From an uncultured Clostridia bacterium (GTDB lineage Bacteria > Bacillota > Clostridia > TANB77 > CAG-508), in assembly GCA_948934525.1 (NCBI GenBank), contig CAQZSK010000004.1, positions 72,607-136,606 on the forward strand: a stretch of DNA of 64,000 nt, written 5' to 3'. The notes under the pieces were generated by a model, which saw nothing but the letters and a program-made list of their open reading frames with translations, was not told the origin of the DNA and did not search any database. A program made the position numbers and the translations under genes. Positions 34,478-41,887 of the stretch are shown here, in pieces (positions within the stretch are counted from its first letter, which is position 1; the number at the start of each line of letters is the position of its first letter).

Positions 34478-34609
34478 TCAAATTTTAAATCTATATAAAT
34501 AATAAAAATAAATGAAAATTGAGGGAACGCCGTATGACATGAAAATGTCACGTACGGTGTGGAGCGGGGGAAAAGATAGAGATAATCTCAAAATCTTACC
34601 TATCGCTAT

Positions 34610-35169
34610 ATAAAGATAAAAATTTTAACTGGAATTTCAAATCACATAAAGGAATATTTGTTCCAATATTAGATAATTGTAGAATTATAGGCTTAAGAAT
34701 TCATCTGGATTCAAATTACAACATAGATACAACTGATATTTGGTTTAGTAGTAGTCAAGAGAATGATGGAACGAAGGCTGATAATAGTATTATGTTCTTG
34801 TTACCTGAAGAAAGTAAAATACAACTTATAAACAAAAGGAAAGAACGAGATATTGTAATTGCTTCAGAATTCTTACTGGCTTATAAAATAGCAAACATAT
34901 ATAAAAATACAATAATTATAGGAATCCCCAATATTATTTCAAAAGCAGAGATTAAAAAAATAGATATATTTAGACATGCTGAAAATGTTTTTGTAATACA
35001 AGATAGGCATACAATGTTACATAACTCAAAAAATCTTATATCTACACTTATTAATAAATTTGGTGAAGAAAATATAAAACTAGGAGTATCCTATAAAAAC
35101 TGTGAAATTCCAGAAAATTTAAAAAGTTATCTAAATCAAAAAGAGTTAAAAGAAAAAATAATAGCTTAG
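34610..35169 (+). CDS. Toprim/primase-like protein, 3' exon
   Basis: Continuation of the gene starting at 30533: YKDKNFNWNFKSHKGIFVPILDN, IIGLRIHLDSN, then a toprim-type segment with DIVIASEFLLAYKIANIYKN and HAENVFVIQDRHT. Spliced product ~362 residues. Such proteins act in phage or plasmid replication priming. Without splicing it would lack a good start. Confidence 0.75.
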
Positions 35170-35182
35170 GAGGAACTAAAAT

Positions 35183-35323
35183 ATGGCAGAAAAAATAAAA
35201 ATTACTAATATAATGTTGGCAGAAGACGTAAAAATTTTAAGAAAGACTTTAGACAATGTAAGGAAAATTGATTTTTTAAAAGTAGATTTTGAAAAATTAG
35301 AAGATAAAGAAAAAGCAGCTTGA
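35183..35323 (+). CDS. Small hypothetical protein
   Basis: 46 residues; TAGGAGG precedes the ATG. Helical and charged (MLAEDVKILRKTLDNVRKI). No family recognised. It ends in TGA, showing TGA is used as a stop here. Confidence 0.5.
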   Translation: MAEKIKITNIMLAEDVKILRKTLDNVRKIDFLKVDFEKLEDKEKAA

Positions 35324-35346
35324 AAAATTATAAAAAGGAGAGTTAA

Positions 35347-35709
35347 ATGGCAAAGAGAGAAAAAATAATAGCTAATAGAGTAAGAAAAATACTAAACAAA
35401 AAGGGATTTCTAGTACAAGTGAAACAATCTAAAAGTAGCAATAGTATTTATTTAAGATTAGATAATGGAGCCTGTGAAGGTGTCAGGATTAGTGATCATA
35501 GAAATGATAAAGCTAATTACAAATTTAATATAATAAATGGTTATGCAGGTAGGAAAAGTAAGGTTGTTAAGGGAAAGCAAAAGAGATATTACAATTTTAA
35601 TCTTACTAACAAAGCTATACATGACATTGAGATTGAAAGAGCTAATAGAATAATTAATTTTGGATACGAAAGTTATAAAAGAGCTAGAGATAATCGAAAA
35701 ATAGCATAG
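35347..35709 (+). CDS. Basic hypothetical protein
   Basis: 120 residues, Lys/Arg-rich (pI clearly basic): RVRKILNKKGFLVQVKQSKS, VRISDHRNDKANYKFNI, INFGYESYKRARDNRKIA. Probably nucleic-acid binding. AAAGGAG precedes the ATG. No family recognised. Confidence 0.6.
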   Translation: MAKREKIIANRVRKILNKKGFLVQVKQSKSSNSIYLRLDNGACEGVRISDHRNDKANYKFNIINGYAGRKSKVVKGKQKRYYNFNLTNKAIHDIEIERANRIINFGYESYKRARDNRKIA

Positions 35710-35720
35710 AAGGAGAAAAT

Positions 35721-36029
35721 ATGTTAGAATATGACAAATTAAGTGAAGAAGAAAAAGCAAAATTAAGAGATGCTTTGGGAATATCAAGAATACATAGGTT
35801 TTATTTAGAGGACAATAATATTTTGCTTATGAAAAAAGAAGAATTATTTGAATATATCTTTTTAGATGATATAAAGAAGTGTAAAGATGCAATACAAATT
35901 ATTGAACAGATGGCAAAAATGACAATAGACCAAAATGATATAGGCAAAAATATAAGTCAAAAAATGATAGAAAATAACCAAAAGGTAATTAAGTTGAGTA
36001 ATGAGCATTATGCTTATAAAGAAAACTAA
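35721..36029 (+). CDS. Hypothetical protein
   Basis: 102 residues, helical. YDKLSEEEKAKLRDALGISR suggests a small phage-type protein. GAAGGAG precedes the ATG. No family recognised. Confidence 0.55.
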   Translation: MLEYDKLSEEEKAKLRDALGISRIHRFYLEDNNILLMKKEELFEYIFLDDIKKCKDAIQIIEQMAKMTIDQNDIGKNISQKMIENNQKVIKLSNEHYAYKEN

Positions 36030-36096
36030 AAGGTAAGGGATGTGAATTTTATTTACATCTCTTAATATTTTATAAGAAAAAATTAGAGGAGGGAAA

Positions 36097-36864
36097 ATGA
36101 AAAGAAACGATAGATATTCATCAATAGTAGATGAAGAAGTAATAGAAATCTTAAAGAAAGGTTTTATTAAAGGAAATGTATATTATCTTCCTAGTATAAA
36201 GTTAGAGAGAAATTTATATGAAAAAGTAAATAAGGTCTTATTAGCAATGGGAGCGAAATGGAATAGAAAAGAACAAGGACATATTTTTGAGTACGACATT
36301 GCCAGTATGCTACAGTATGTAATAAAAGAAAAGAAAGTAACGGATTGGAAAAAGAACACAGATTTTTTCTTTACACCAAAGGAAGTTGTATATACTATGT
36401 TAGGCTTGGTTCAATTTTATAAATTTGAAAAATTTAATGTTTTAGAACCATCATGTGGACAAGGGCATATTCTAGATCTTTTGAAGGAAGAATTTCCAAA
36501 TGCTCAAATAACTTGTATAGAACAAAATCCATTACATTGTGAGAAATTAAGAGAAAAAGGATACAGTCCAATACAACAAGACTTTTTAAAGACTAAAGTA
36601 GAACAAACGATGGATGTTATTTTAATGAATCCACCTTTTTCAGATGAAGACAATCATATACAACATGCGTATGAATTTTTAAAAGAAGATGGGATAATGA
36701 TTAGCATTGCAAGTGCAATGGTGCTAGATAGAGAAAATAAGAAAGGACAGGCTTTTAAAAAATGGTTTCAAGAAGTAAATGGATATGATTATAAATTGCC
36801 TGCTAATAGTTTTAAAGATAGTGGAACAGGTGTGAATACTAAAATGCTTGTGTTTATGAAATAA
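36097..36864 (+). CDS. N6-adenine DNA methyltransferase
   Basis: 255 residues. After a ~75-residue N-terminal domain: FNVLEPSCGQGHILDLLKEE (motif I), CIEQNPLHCEKLRE (motif II), MDVILMNPPFSDEDNH (catalytic NPPF). C-terminal GIMISIASAMVLDRENKKG. Modifies adenine in DNA; likely an orphan methylase protecting the ICE. A hairpin (TAAGGGATGT/ACATCTCTTA, ~36034-36065) precedes it. GAGGAGG before the ATG. Confidence 0.88.
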   Translation: MKRNDRYSSIVDEEVIEILKKGFIKGNVYYLPSIKLERNLYEKVNKVLLAMGAKWNRKEQGHIFEYDIASMLQYVIKEKKVTDWKKNTDFFFTPKEVVYTMLGLVQFYKFEKFNVLEPSCGQGHILDLLKEEFPNAQITCIEQNPLHCEKLREKGYSPIQQDFLKTKVEQTMDVILMNPPFSDEDNHIQHAYEFLKEDGIMISIASAMVLDRENKKGQAFKKWFQEVNGYDYKLPANSFKDSGTGVNTKMLVFMK

Positions 36865-36882
36865 ATAGGAGAGTAATAAGAA

Positions 36883-37359
36883 ATGGAGAAGAGAAAGATT
36901 GAAAATATAAAAGATGTTAAGGAAGCAGAGTTATTATATTTTGAAGTGACGAAAGAAGAAGTTATAAATAGAAATTATAAAAGATTATTAGAATCGTTAC
37001 AAGTTTTAAGTAAAGCAGGAAAATATAGTAGAGAAAAATTAATGCTTGTTTTTTACGGATATGATAATGATGAAAGAGAAATATATACTATTCCTGAAAT
37101 AAGAGACTTTGTAAAAGAAATTTACGAAAGATATAGCTATATATTTTACTTTCTAACTAGTATAGATAATAATAGAACAATCATTTATGCTTGCCTTAAT
37201 GACTGTGAATTATTTAAACAAGAGAATAGTAATAAAGTGGCATTAAGAATTATTCCTAATAAAGCAATACAAGAAAGGACTACTATAGAAATGTTAAAAT
37301 ATGGAGTTGGTCAAGACGATTTGTTAGAAACAAGAAGAATATTATTTACATTGATTTAA
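36883..37359 (+). CDS. Hypothetical protein
   Basis: 158 residues, alpha/beta, following the methylase by 18 bases with TAGGAGAG upstream. EIRDFVKEIYERYSYIFYFL and NRTIIYACLNDCELF are distinctive, but no family is recognised. Last gene of the long operon. Confidence 0.55.
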   Translation: MEKRKIENIKDVKEAELLYFEVTKEEVINRNYKRLLESLQVLSKAGKYSREKLMLVFYGYDNDEREIYTIPEIRDFVKEIYERYSYIFYFLTSIDNNRTIIYACLNDCELFKQENSNKVALRIIPNKAIQERTTIEMLKYGVGQDDLLETRRILFTLI

Positions 37360-37362
37360 ATT

Positions 37363-37393
37363 AAAATAACTAGAGCAATACCCTAGTTATTTT
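37363..37393. terminator. Bidirectional terminator
   Basis: Perfect 11-bp stem AAAATAACTAG (37363-37373) / CTAGTTATTTT (37383-37393) between convergent genes. Confidence 0.85.
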
Positions 37394-37736
37394 GCAATTT
37401 ATTTAGATACATAATATTATTATCAACGATAGACTTATATTCGTCTTTTAAAGATAAATAACCACAGAAATTGATATTTTCTGAAAGAGTGCTAGAAATT
37501 TGCAAATATTCACCATAGAGATCATCAAGTGAAATATGATATAGCTTACATATATTTATAATAAGAGGTAAACTACCTATTGTAATGTTTGATTCTAATA
37601 ATTGTGAAATATAGCGAGGAGAACAACCTACTAGTTCGGCTATTTCCTCTTGAGTATATCCATTACTAATTCTAGCACATTGTAATTTATTTCCAATTTT
37701 AATAGTAAAATCTTTAGAAAACTTCATAATATTCAC
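37383..37736 (-). CDS. XRE-family transcriptional regulator
   Basis: 117 residues. HTH_XRE ~12-70: LQCARISNGYTQEEIAELVG, CSPRYISQLLESNITIGSLP. The C-terminal ~40 residues have no recognised domain. Probably an ICE regulator; convergent with the main operon. Confidence 0.82.
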   Translation of the reverse strand: MNIMKFSKDFTIKIGNKLQCARISNGYTQEEIAELVGCSPRYISQLLESNITIGSLPLIINICKLYHISLDDLYGEYLQISSTLSENINFCGYLSLKDEYKSIVDNNIMYLNKLQNN

Positions 37737-37899
37737 CTCTCAAAGTTATTATATAAAATATCAGAGATTCACCAAATTAAACACGAAATAAAACTAACAT
37801 TGAAGTTAGAAAAAGTATTGTAAAAGTAAAATAGGTATGTTAAAATGAATAAAATATAAAATCTGTAATGACTTTGATTTAGATAAGGGGGCAAATATA

Positions 37900-38082
37900 G
37901 TGTTATCTGCAATAGAAATGATGGAAATTTATGACATTACTATTGAGCAAGCATTTTTATTAAAATATATAATAATGGTAATAGGGTTTTATATAATAAT
38001 AGGATTATATGTGTTAGACTATATGATAGAAACACATTGTCCTAATATACATATAAGATTAAAAAAATGGAATATTGTATAA
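37900..38082 (+). CDS. Small membrane protein
   Basis: 60 residues from GTG 37900 with AGGGGG upstream. Hydrophobic segment ~22-46 (LLKYIIMVIGFYIIIGLYVL). Between two minus-strand XRE genes. No family recognised. Confidence 0.5.
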   Translation: MLSAIEMMEIYDITIEQAFLLKYIIMVIGFYIIIGLYVLDYMIETHCPNIHIRLKKWNIV

Positions 38083-38086
38083 TCAA

Positions 38087-38122
38087 AAAGAGATAAATAA
38101 TCCCTCCAAAAAATTATTTATC
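38087..38122 (-). terminator. Rho-independent terminator (minus strand)
   Basis: Stem GATAAATAAT (38092-38101) / ATTATTTATC (38113-38122); A run at 38086-38091 reads as U tract for the minus-strand XRE gene. Confidence 0.65.
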
Positions 38123-38461
38123 CCTATGTGTAAGAAAATATTGAATTAATAAATAAAGAGCATTTTTCTCATAGTCATTTAATAGGCTAATTTGATTAAT
38201 TAAATTATCATCTGTTATTTGATTACTAGCAAACAAATCTCTTAAAATTAAATTAGGTGTAGTATTAAGTGCTTTACATAGATTTACAAAATTTATTAAA
38301 CTTACACTAGAACGAGAACCTTCAACATCACGTAAGAAATTAAGAGATATATTAGAGAGTTCAGAGGCTGTATCTTGAGTGTAATTAGCTTTAAGTCTAG
38401 CAGATTTTATATTTTGCCCTAATACTTGTTTTAAGTTTTCTTCATCTATTAGCATAAACAA
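38114..38461 (-). CDS. XRE-family transcriptional regulator
   Basis: 115 residues. HTH_XRE ~12-70: IKSARLKANYTQDTASELSN, ISLNFLRDVEGSRSSVSLIN. Similar in size and layout to the XRE gene at 37383. It is divergent from the AbrB-like genes and may repress their promoter at 38541. Confidence 0.82.
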   Translation of the reverse strand: MFMLIDEENLKQVLGQNIKSARLKANYTQDTASELSNISLNFLRDVEGSRSSVSLINFVNLCKALNTTPNLILRDLFASNQITDDNLINQISLLNDYEKNALYLLIQYFLTHRDK

Positions 38462-38540
38462 TCACCCCTTTGCAGTTATCTTTTACAAAAATATAACATT
38501 TTATACTCCAAAACAGAATACGATAATACCACAATAAACA

Positions 38541-38570
38541 TTGACACGGACAATAGATACGTTGTATAAT
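38541..38570 (+). promoter_or_regulatory. Promoter of the AbrB-like genes
   Basis: -35 TTGACA 38541-38546, 18 bp, -10 TATAAT 38565-38570. The spacer holds an ACAATAGATACGTTGT imperfect palindrome, a possible XRE operator. Confidence 0.65.
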
Positions 38571-38637
38571 TTTATAAACAAAATCGGAGAAACATTATAG
38601 TTTTTATAAAATCTAATAGAGAGGAGTGAAAACTAAA

Positions 38638-38895
38638 ATGAAAAGTGTAGGCATCATTAGAAGAGTTGACGATTTGGGAAGAGTTGTAATTCCAGTTGAA
38701 TTGAGAAACAAATTCGACATTGATGAAAAGGATCCTATTGAAATATTTGTAGATGGCTATAATATTGTTTTGAAAAAACTCGAGCCTAATTGTATCTTTT
38801 GTGGAAGTTCTAGAAAATTAGTTGAGTATAAAGAGAAACTTGTTTGTAGTAAATGCTTAGGAAAATTATCTAATATTCAAATAGAGAAAGAATAG
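38638..38895 (+). CDS. AbrB/SpoVT-type regulator with zinc ribbon
   Basis: 85 residues from ATG 38638 (GAGGAG 11 bases upstream). Swapped-hairpin domain SVGIIRRVDDLGRVVIPVEL, RNKFDIDEKDPIEIFVDG, then a CxxC...CxxC ribbon (CIFCGSS, LVCSKCLG). These bind A/T-rich DNA as transition-state regulators. Confidence 0.88.
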   Translation: MKSVGIIRRVDDLGRVVIPVELRNKFDIDEKDPIEIFVDGYNIVLKKLEPNCIFCGSSRKLVEYKEKLVCSKCLGKLSNIQIEKE

Positions 38896-38915
38896 AAAAG
38901 GAGACTAAAGAAAAA

Positions 38916-39221
38916 ATGGAAGAATTAATAAAGTTTTTAAATGAAGCGAAAAGCAAAAAAAGAAAAATAGATGAATTAGGAAGAATTACTATTCCAGTAG
39001 AATATAGAAGTGCTACTTCAGATGAAATTGTATACCAAATAATTGAAGGATGTTTAGTAATTAGTTATAGTGCTATGGATAATTGGTCTAGCGAAAAACT
39101 TGATAGATTGGGAAGGATGGAGATTAGTGAAGTGTTAAGAGAAAGATTAGGCTGGAAAGAAAAAGATATTATAGAGATTATTAATTTCAAGGAATATATT
39201 ATCTTAAGAAAAAAGAATTAA
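38916..39221 (+). CDS. Double AbrB-like domain protein
   Basis: 101 residues with two AbrB-type half motifs: RKIDELGRITIPVEYRSA and LDRLGRMEISEVLRERLGW, each followed by a DEIVYQII/KDIIEII strand. A fused tandem in one chain is unusual, since AbrB acts as a dimer of swapped hairpins; it could form an intramolecular dimer. Directly downstream of the canonical AbrB gene. Confidence 0.75.
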   Translation: MEELIKFLNEAKSKKRKIDELGRITIPVEYRSATSDEIVYQIIEGCLVISYSAMDNWSSEKLDRLGRMEISEVLRERLGWKEKDIIEIINFKEYIILRKKN

Positions 39222-39257
39222 TGTAATTATAAAGCTGAAGTTGGAAAGGAGGAAAAT

Positions 39258-39830
39258 GTGTATAATATATTGGTAATAGGAGCTAAAGAGAAAGGTAATG
39301 AAAAAAGTAAGCATAAATTTAAATTCATTACATCAAAAGAATTATGGAATGAAATTGAAAAAGGATATTATGATTTTATATATTGCAAGAAAGAAGACTT
39401 AGAAAAAGATATAGAAAATAAATTGATAAGCAACAATTATATGCTAATACCAAAATGTTTTGAGATAATGACTGAAAGAATAACTGATATATATATTAAT
39501 ATGGATATTGTAAACAACCTTATAATGAATAATATAAAGATTATTGAATTTGAGAATTGGTTAGAAAAGATTGCAGTTGAATCAATATTAAAAGAATTCA
39601 TAATTGAAAGTGAAAATGCGAAAAGAGTATATTACAATCTATATCCTAATTTATGGGAAAGAATAAAGATAAAAAGAATAATAAACAAAGTTATAAAGAG
39701 AGATTATAATGTAACTAATTTCTTTAGGAGATGCAAATATTTTATAATGCAAAAAAGGATAAAAGAAAAGTTTTGGGAAATTTTGATTAAGAATGTAAAG
39801 AATGATATTAAAACAATGGAAAGAATATAA
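39258..39830 (+). CDS. Hypothetical protein
   Basis: 190 residues from GTG 39258 with GGAGG five bases upstream. Begins NILVIGAKEKGNEKSKHKFK, then mixed alpha/beta; basic C-terminus (LWERIKIKRIINKVIKRDYN). No family recognised. Probably co-transcribed with the AbrB-like genes. Confidence 0.5.
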   Translation: MYNILVIGAKEKGNEKSKHKFKFITSKELWNEIEKGYYDFIYCKKEDLEKDIENKLISNNYMLIPKCFEIMTERITDIYINMDIVNNLIMNNIKIIEFENWLEKIAVESILKEFIIESENAKRVYYNLYPNLWERIKIKRIINKVIKRDYNVTNFFRRCKYFIMQKRIKEKFWEILIKNVKNDIKTMERI

Positions 39831-39977
39831 AGATTGACGGATATAAGTTCGTTTTTTTATTTGCTTAGACACACAACCACAAGTTGCAATAAAAATCAAC
39901 CTAAGGTTTATGACAAAAAAATAGAAAACGTGAGATAATCATACTAACAATTTATTATATGGAGGTTAGCTCACGAA

Positions 39978-40370
39978 ATGGAGAAAGTAGATAGATACGA
40001 ATATACAGACTGGAGAAACTTTGGAGAAAGAGTGAAGAATAATAGAGAAAAAATAGGATTATCTAAAGAGAGGTTTTCAGAAATGATTAATCGTTCTGAA
40101 TCTTACGTGAATGAACTAGAGAAAGGAAATAAGAGTTGTAGTGTACATACACTACATCAAGTTTGCAAAGCATTACGAGTTTCACCTAACGAGTTGTTAT
40201 ATGGTAAAGCTGAAGAAATGGATGTAAAACAGGAATATTCTGATAAAGAAATTATATCTAATATTATAGCTAGATGTAATGAGTGTGAACTAGAAACAAT
40301 TAAAGATGTAATTATTGCTATTTACCCTAAATTTAGTAAGATAATTGAGGATAAACAAACTAAATTATAG
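39978..40370 (+). CDS. XRE-family transcriptional regulator
   Basis: 130 residues. HTH_XRE ~14-68: VKNNREKIGLSKERFSEMIN, RSESYVNELEKGNKSCSVHT, LRVSPNELLYGKAEE. C-terminal ~50-residue helical extension. GGAGG at 39961 upstream. Confidence 0.85.
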   Translation: MEKVDRYEYTDWRNFGERVKNNREKIGLSKERFSEMINRSESYVNELEKGNKSCSVHTLHQVCKALRVSPNELLYGKAEEMDVKQEYSDKEIISNIIARCNECELETIKDVIIAIYPKFSKIIEDKQTKL

Positions 40371-40384
40371 AAAGGAAAAGATAT

Positions 40385-40753
40385 TTGAAAGAAAAAAGAG
40401 TAGTGGGATATATTTTTTATAGTATCAATGATATAGAAAAAATAGAAAAACACAGGAAGAGCATTATAAATTATGCTGTTAGTCATTTGGAAGTAAAAGA
40501 AGAGAATATTGTATTCTACATTGACATTGGCTCTAGAGAAGATAGAGCAGCATTAGATAGTATGATGAAAAGAATAAAGAGTAGAGCGTTTGATGTTTTA
40601 CTGGTAGATCATATTAGCCATTTATATAAAGCGATAAGTGAAGAAACACTATTAGTATTAAAAGAAATGACGAAGGAAATACTGAATAGTGGTGTAGAAA
40701 TTATATCTATATTAGAAAAGAAACACTTAGAAGCGAGACAGGAAACACAATAG
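40385..40753 (+). CDS. Resolvase N-terminal-like protein, short
   Basis: 122 residues from TTG 40385 with AAAGGA upstream. RVVGYIFYSINDIEKIEKHR, FYIDIGSREDRAALDSMMKR and FDVLLVDHISHLYKAISEET follow the order of the serine-recombinase catalytic domain, but the catalytic Arg/Ser surroundings are altered and the DNA-binding parts are absent. Likely a regulator or a decayed recombinase. Confidence 0.6.
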   Translation: MKEKRVVGYIFYSINDIEKIEKHRKSIINYAVSHLEVKEENIVFYIDIGSREDRAALDSMMKRIKSRAFDVLLVDHISHLYKAISEETLLVLKEMTKEILNSGVEIISILEKKHLEARQETQ

Positions 40754-40808
40754 AAAAATGGTAGATACTGGGCGATGAATATAAAAATTTGCAAAACATT
40801 CTGCCCTT

Positions 40809-40869
40809 TTCTACTTTTTTCTATTTTTTTCCACTTTTCTTTCCTTTATTTGACATTTGTGATTATAAT
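40809..40869 (+). promoter_or_regulatory. Triple AAGTnGAA-type operator upstream of the RHS gene
   Basis: TTCTACTT (40809-40816), TTCTATTT (40819-40826) and TTCCACTT (40829-40836) at 10-bp steps, then TTCCTT 40841-40846, 17 bp, TATAAT 40864-40869. The poor -35 next to the boxes fits activator dependence. Same box family as at 4311, 12399, 13596 and 15253, linking the RHS gene to the Spo0A-like regulator. Confidence 0.65.
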
Positions 40870-40929
40870 ACTATTGTTAACAGCAAAAATACTGTTAATA
40901 AAAATAAAAAATAGAAGGGAAGGGATTTT

Positions 40930-41887
40930 ATGAAGAAAGATTTTACTCGGAAAAGGTCACTTTAAGAAAGTCATTGCATTACTATGTGTAATTGTGATGA
41001 CTTTTTGCTTTTTGCCAATGAATGTTTTTGCAACGTCAATAAGAGAGGCAATAGCAAATGCACATAAAGAAGTTATGACAGAAATTGAGCAGGCAGGAGA
41101 TTATAAACATCAAAAGATTATAGGAGAAAATGTAGAAAAAAGAACTCGAAACGAAAAACATTACATACTAGAAGATGGAACTCAAATTGCTACTGTGTAT
41201 CCATCCAATGTACACTATAAAGAAAATGGCAAATTTGTTGAAATTGACAATTCTTTAGAAACAAAAAAAGATACAAAAGAAACACTAAGGATGAACAAAG
41301 AAGAAATAGAGAGTGAAGCCAAAAGTGTAGCGATTATGGAAGAAGGATTAGCTGAACGAGCAGAAGTAGAAGCTAAAGAAAAACAAAAGGAAACACAAAT
41401 ATATGAAAATAAGTCAAACTCATATAAAACAACATTTACTAATAAAACAAAAGAATATAAACTAGGAAGTATGACAAGCGAAGGTCATACAATAACATGG
41501 AGACTAAGAAATGCTAATAGTGTTGAAGAACCAGTAATAAAGAATTCAGAAGCTAATAAGAATGTGGAAGGACTAACTATCAATGATTTAGAAATGAATC
41601 AAGTTTCTTCTGCAATTGAATATAAGAATATTTTAAACAATGTAAATATTGAATATTCGGTAGTACCAGAGCAAATAAAAGAAAATATTATTTTAGACAA
41701 TAAAGAAGCCATAGAAAATGAAATTGTATTTGAATATGAGACAAATGGACTAGAAATGAAATTAAAAGATGATAAGGACATTATTGTATATAAAGACAAA
41801 GAAAGTAATGTTAAATTTACAATAAAAGCACCATTTATGTATGATAGTAAAAGAGGGAAAGAAATATGTATTAACATTAGTACCTAA
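40930..41887 (+). CDS. RHS polymorphic toxin, N-terminal segment, +1 frameshift at CGG
   Basis: ATG 40930 follows GAAGGGAAGGG. Frame 1 is MKKDFT, CGG (40948-40950), then stop five codons on. Skipping the C gives TGKGHFKKVIALLCVIVMTF and FLPMNVFAT, a proper Sec signal peptide joined to the long frame from 40994. The ~315-residue segment ends at 41887, where a second, different shift (no CGG) separates it from the body at 41841. Near that point the family usually has ~15 more residues (APFMYD ... GKYVLTL), so a small deletion seems likely. Confidence 0.7.

Larger units (their letters stand above)
31062..34609 (+). mobile_element. Group II intron with LtrA-type ORF and a nested regulator cassette
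   Basis: 5' end GTGCGAC at 31062; domain V-like hairpin ~34521-34565 (AACGCCGTATGACATG ... CACGTACGGTG) and a domain VI-like stem ending CTATCGCTAT at 34609. Splicing joins ...GGA TTT T and AT AAA GAT in frame. Domain I appears split after ~31111: its start (GTTAAAAGGT) and its continuation (GGTGGAATGATAGAGTAACG, ~31966) are separated by ~850 bp with an XRE gene and a small ORF. 31966-32620 is ribozyme sequence without genes. Confidence 0.85.

Noticed and set aside
18317..40950. Explaining the CGG sites as plain sequencing errors
   Set aside because: Not excluded, but errors should not respect codon boundaries or always precede a glycine codon; no homopolymer is present at most sites. Kept as the main alternative in the finding.
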